Origin: Vigna angularis
Taxonomy: Eukaryota; Streptophyta; Magnoliopsida; Fabales; Fabaceae
NCBI RefSeq assembly: GCF_016808095.1
Contig: NC_068979.1
Location: 20,047,444-20,111,443, forward strand
Direction: 5' to 3'
DNA: 64,000 bases
Shown here: positions 60,187-64,000 of the stretch, piece after piece
How positions within the stretch are numbered: position 1 is the stretch's first letter
Layout: every line of letters starts with the position of its first letter
Notes under the pieces: model-generated
Databases searched by the model: none
Seen by the model: only the letters and a program-made list of their open reading frames with translations
Told to the model about the DNA's origin: nothing
Made by a program: the position numbers and the translations under genes

Positions 60187-62273
60187 GCTTTCTAAGTTTT
60201 TAATGATAACTAATATTTTAATTAAATAAACTAAAATAATTTTTTTGATTACATGTTAAACTATTATATTATCATTTATAATTGAAATTTATGTATTAAA
60301 TAATAATAACTTTTCATTTACAATGCTACTATATATTTATATCCTTAAATATATATACTATAAGAAATTTAAAATTATTTTTTATTTTTATTTTTTAAAA
60401 AAAGGGCCAATACTATTTCATCCTGCTGTTGTTATCAATTTCACAGATTGGGGGCACTAAACTAAAACGAACTAATGAATTGAAATATTCTAAAAAGACT
60501 GGTCAAAATTTAAGTGTACCAACACTCTTAAAAAAATTATATATATTAAATTTTAATAAATTATTAAAAAAAGTATGAATAGAAAATGATTAAATAAAGT
60601 GGAAAGCATATAATAATAATAAAATAAAAGTAAGACAAAAAAAAGAAGGTTTGCATGCATGCACAACTTCCATTAAAAGCGAAAAATAATAAAAAGAGAG
60701 GTACCTGAGTCACAGAGCAACTTTTGCTTTTGCTTTACTGGGTGGTGGATGATTAAGGAAGGAGGTAGATCAGTCACTTGTATATACTCTTCTGTATAAA
60801 AAATGATGAGTGAAAAAGTAAGTGTTTTTGTTTGTAATATTTTGTGTTGTTTAGGTAATATAACGTGTTTGAAAAAAAGAGTAGAATGTAACATGATAAC
60901 GCTTTGTTTGGAGCAGCTAGGGATGGGAAGCGCGTTGGAAACGCTGTGTGGACAAGCAGTGGGCGCAGGGAAGCTTAACATGTTAGGCGTTTACATGCAA
61001 AGATCGTGGGTGCTACTCTCGATCACGGCTTGTGTTCTATGTTTTCTCTACGTCTTCGCAGGACCTTTTCTCACTCTAATAGGCCAAGACCCAGAGATAT
61101 CTCGAGCGGCAGGAAAATTCGCCATATGGATGATTCCGCAGCTGTTTGCGTACGCGTTCAATTTTCCGGTGGCCAAGTTCCTGCAGACGCAGAGCAAGGT
61201 CATCGTGATCGCTGCAATATCAGGGGTGGCCATGGCGCTGCACCCGCTCTTGAGCTGGTTACTCATCATGAAGGTGGAGTGGGGTCTGGTGGGTGCGGCG
61301 GTGGTGCTAAATGCGTCGTGGTGGTTCATAGTGGTGGCTCAGTTGGCGTATGTGCTCAGTGGTAGGTGTGGGGCAGCCTGGAAGGGGTTTTCATGGGAGG
61401 CTTTTGGCAATCTTTGGAGTTTCTTTCGCCTATCTCTTGCCTCTGCCGTCATGCTTTGGTCAGTCTCACCTGAACCTTTCGTTTCTTTCTTTTGTCTCTT
61501 TCACTTTTTCTTTTTTTATCTTTATTTATTTATTCATAAATAATAAAAATACCAAAATTTTAAAAAAAATTAAATTAAAATTTTTAATTCTAATAGCGTT
61601 AAAGTCTTTGATTATACAATTTTAATTGTATTATAAAAATATTATTTCTCATAATTATTATTATAATAAAAATAAATATTAATAATAATATATTTGTTAT
61701 TATAAATATATAGATATTTTGTTTTTCTTTAAATCAAATGAAGCCATATTAAAGAAACACGATTAAAACGAAGTTTCTTTTATACCCAATACATAATAAT
61801 TATATTACAACTCTTTTGCAACAAGAAATACTCGTAAATTTTTTTTTATAAAAAAAATCAAGTCATTAATTATTATATTGTTTTTTTTTGCGATTTTAAC
61901 TGCATCGTCATAATAATGATAATTATAATATTTTTTATTACAGTATTATTTATAGTAAATAAAATTAATATTAAAAAATTATTGTAAGAATAATAAAAAT
62001 ATTATCATTATTATTAATTATAACTACTATTATCTATTGAAATTGAAATAATATAAAAATAAAAACTTAATAATATTACAGTTAGTTTTTCATTTATTTG
62101 TAAAGTTTTGATATGTTGATTTTTTCTTTAACCTAAATTAATAAATAAATGAAAAAGAAAAAAAGAAAAACCCGACAAAACAGAGAAAGAGATGATATAA
62201 CTTTCCATTACCAGTCCCTAATTATAATAATATACAACATCGTACAAGTATAAAGTATATACTTTAGAGAGTG

Positions 62274-62355
<82 letters not shown>

Positions 62356-63077
62356 CTATAGAAATTGTCGAACAATTTTATACTTCATTAGATTGTGAAT
62401 ATACCACTACTCTTATTATTTATGTTATGGAATAATTGAAAAAAGGGTTTTGACATGGACAAAACAAAAGCTGATTAATGACATATTACCATTTTAGTTG
62501 CAAAAGTTTAAACTTAAATTGAATTGAAGACATTATGTGTCTTAGTCACTAATCCAGACGAACTGAGTACTTTTTTAATTTACAAGCAAACATGTCATAA
62601 GAGGATAATTTAAAAGTAGCATAGCACATTATGTTTTATTTACAACATCTTTTATATTTTCTTATCATATTATTTATTATTTTTTATACCTTTTCTTATC
62701 ATAAAAGGTGAAGAAAAATGTCATTATCAAAACAATTAAATATTAAACAAATAAAAATAAAGTGGAAAAATGGATTTGAAACTAATAAAAGAAAAGTTGG
62801 CAATAAGAAGTGTTTCATTTGGTATTGATTTTTCTTTTTATTTAAAAGAATGAAACAATATGGGTTAATTATATATAGTGATTGAAACTCTATATTTTGT
62901 GAAATACATAACAATTTAATTTGAATTATGAAATAGGTGGTATAAAAAATATATATTTAATTTTATGTATATTTTGTCCGATGCATGCAGCTTGGAAATG
63001 TGGTACTTTATGGCTCTGCTTTTGTTCGCTGGATACCTCAAAAATGCAAAAATCTACGTAGGCGCCTTCTCTATCTG
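58844..63077 (+). CDS. MATE (DTX) efflux transporter, 5' part
   Basis: Exons 58844-59167, 60917-61458 and 62991-63077 join in phase. The gene continues beyond the window. Exon 1 has a hydrophilic N terminus, then FYREFVLESKKLWFLAGPGIF and GAFTQIFAGHIGTIELTAVSVENSLIAGFSYGIL. Exon 2 has GMGSALETLCGQAVGAG, the signature of the family, PEISRAAGKFAIWMIPQLFAYAFNFPVAKFLQTQSKV, and several membrane helices. Exon 3 has LEMWYFMALLLFAGYLKNA. Plant MATE proteins export flavonoids, alkaloids, citrate or hormones in exchange for protons at the plasma membrane or vacuole. This resembles the DTX24-29/TT12-like group, but the substrate cannot be told. An in-frame ATG at 58751 would add 31 residues; 58844 is preferred because the extra part is Ser/Phe-rich and unlike the family. 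Confidence 0.9.
59168..60916 (+). other. MATE intron 1 (1.75 kb) with TA repeats and a hairpin
   Basis: It holds (TA)n at about 60013-60078, a 54-bp perfect AT palindrome at 60077-60130, and CA/TA runs to 60186. No gene was found. A minus-strand ORF at 60673-60981 overlaps exon 2 and is a shadow. The plus frame starting at 60803 runs out of the intron into exon 2. Confidence 0.7.
60077..60130. repeat. AT-rich perfect palindrome in MATE intron 1
   Basis: The arms attaaaaaatatttaattat and the exact complement surround a (TA) core. It would form a cruciform or an RNA hairpin, with TA runs extending the stem. Confidence 0.9.
61459..62990 (+). other. MATE intron 2 (1.53 kb) with (TA)n run
   Basis: AT-rich. 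A (TA)n microsatellite lies at 62280-62353. No nested gene was recognised. Confidence 0.7.
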
Positions 63078-63574
63078 GTCAGTCACTATAACAACATCTT
63101 CATTAAGGATATATCTAACAATTATATCTACAATTATAAGTTTAATACATCAGTTTTAGGTTATTTTTAATATAATAATAATAATTATTATTATATTATA
63201 GGGTTTTATTTGGTTTTTATATTATTGTTAAGATTTGCTAATAATTTTTTTAAGACAATGATGTTATAAATTTATATTTGAATTTTTTAAAATCTAGAAA
63301 TATTTTTTTTATTTTTAGAATTAAAGGTGTCATTTAATATTCATAGTGCTCTTAACTTTTATAATATGGAATAATTTCTTATAAAGAAACTGGAATAGCA
63401 CTTATGTTAAAAATAAGTTAATTGAAAATGGTTAAGAGTATTATTTTAGGGTTGTACCGACTGCTTTCAGAAATGTTAAGAATAGTTGATAAAGGTATGG
63501 GATTAAGAAAAACGCAAATTCTGTCTCTACATTGAATAACTTTATAGCTTATCAACTTTAATTAGTAGTGGTAG

Positions 63575-63820
63575 AACCACTAACCATACTTATCACTCTT
63601 TCTACAATCAATAATCACTTTTTCTATCTCTTTATTAAGTGATTTTTTGTACTGGATAATTTGCCACTAACTGCAATTATCACTTTTTCCATACAATAAA
63701 TCTATCACTTTTTTTTTTCTTAATGGGTTTTGTACTAGATTGTTTGCCGCTAACTATAATTGTCATTCTTTTTCTCTATCTCTTTATTCATATGATTTTC
63801 TAGTAGGCTATTTTCTTGCC
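63575..63820. repeat. Three imperfect tandem units of about 85-95 bp in MATE intron 3
   Basis: Each unit has 'ccactaactgcaattatcactttttc', then 'tatctctttatt' or similar, then 'tgattttttgtact(a)gat' in the same order. Copies start near 63578, 63662 and 63745. Confidence 0.65.
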
Positions 63821-64000
63821 TAATGTTAGATAAACAATAAATGGTATAAAAATATAGGAAAAAGTATCACCACTTACAAAAATAAACAGAAACACAAACA
63901 AATAAATACACACACACACAAACGCAAACACATATAAAAAATGAGATGATTATTGAAAAAAAATCATAAATAGAGATGAATATAAAATAAAAAAGAGTAG

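Noticed and set aside
60803..60916. MATE exon 2 starting at the upstream ATG of the open frame
   Set aside because: The first 38 residues are unlike the family, and a good acceptor (TTTGGAGCAG) precedes LGMGSALETLCGQA in phase with exon 1.

Overview
The window is plant nuclear DNA, most likely from a phaseoloid legume (Vigna/Phaseolus type; inferred from repeat families and gene resemblance, not tested by search). Evidence is AT-rich intergenic DNA, split genes with GT-AG introns, long (TA)n runs, a cytosolic-type tRNA-Cys, and dense transposon remains of legume type. There is no prokaryotic gene organisation.

Four host protein genes can be read. (1) An F-box/Sel1-repeat gene on + at 13571-16251 (4 exons, 333 aa). 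(2) A single-exon ARMADILLO REPEAT ONLY (ARO) type gene on - at 18541-20373 (610 aa); these two converge. (3) A 12-exon copper amine oxidase on - at 29450-36102 (769 aa), with all catalytic residues and a C-terminal AKL peroxisomal signal. (4) The first three exons of a MATE transporter on + from 58844, running off the right edge. One intact tRNA-Cys(GCA) lies at 21440-21511 (-).

Around the amine oxidase there is an old local duplication. A broken copy of its 3' half lies at about 24985-27740 and is itself split by a small Copia element. A broken tRNA-Cys lies at 28897-28958. The intact tRNA sits on the side of the broken oxidase copy, and the broken tRNA sits next to the intact oxidase.

Much of the rest is mobile DNA. 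2173-4515 is a small Mutator-like element (MULE) with a broken plant-mobile-domain (PMD) gene. 4975-5250 is a foldback MITE. 5636-8512 and 25553-27147 are short Copia elements that keep gag plus the start of pol but lack integrase, RT and RNase H. 11240-12870 is a decayed Ty3/gypsy (Tat-like) fragment. About 37400-41840 is a decayed CACTA element with Ulp1-protease remains and a captured cellulose-synthase-like fragment. 52038-54601 is a probable solo LTR.

The most notable object is a complete-looking 8.2-kb MULE at 43242-51440. It has about 420-470-bp terminal inverted repeats, a 9-bp target-site duplication, an intact two-exon transposase, a divergently placed PMD gene (two in-frame stops), and a third transposon-protein gene with a coiled-coil tail. 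A 219-bp near-perfect palindrome lies between the divergent genes. The same short motifs (CACGACTTC/GAAGTCGTG and GTAATCGATTAC) recur in the terminal repeats and at the internal promoters.

The AT-rich remainder (1-2163, 8513-9740, 21512-24985, 36700-37400, 54607-58840) shows no gene I can support.
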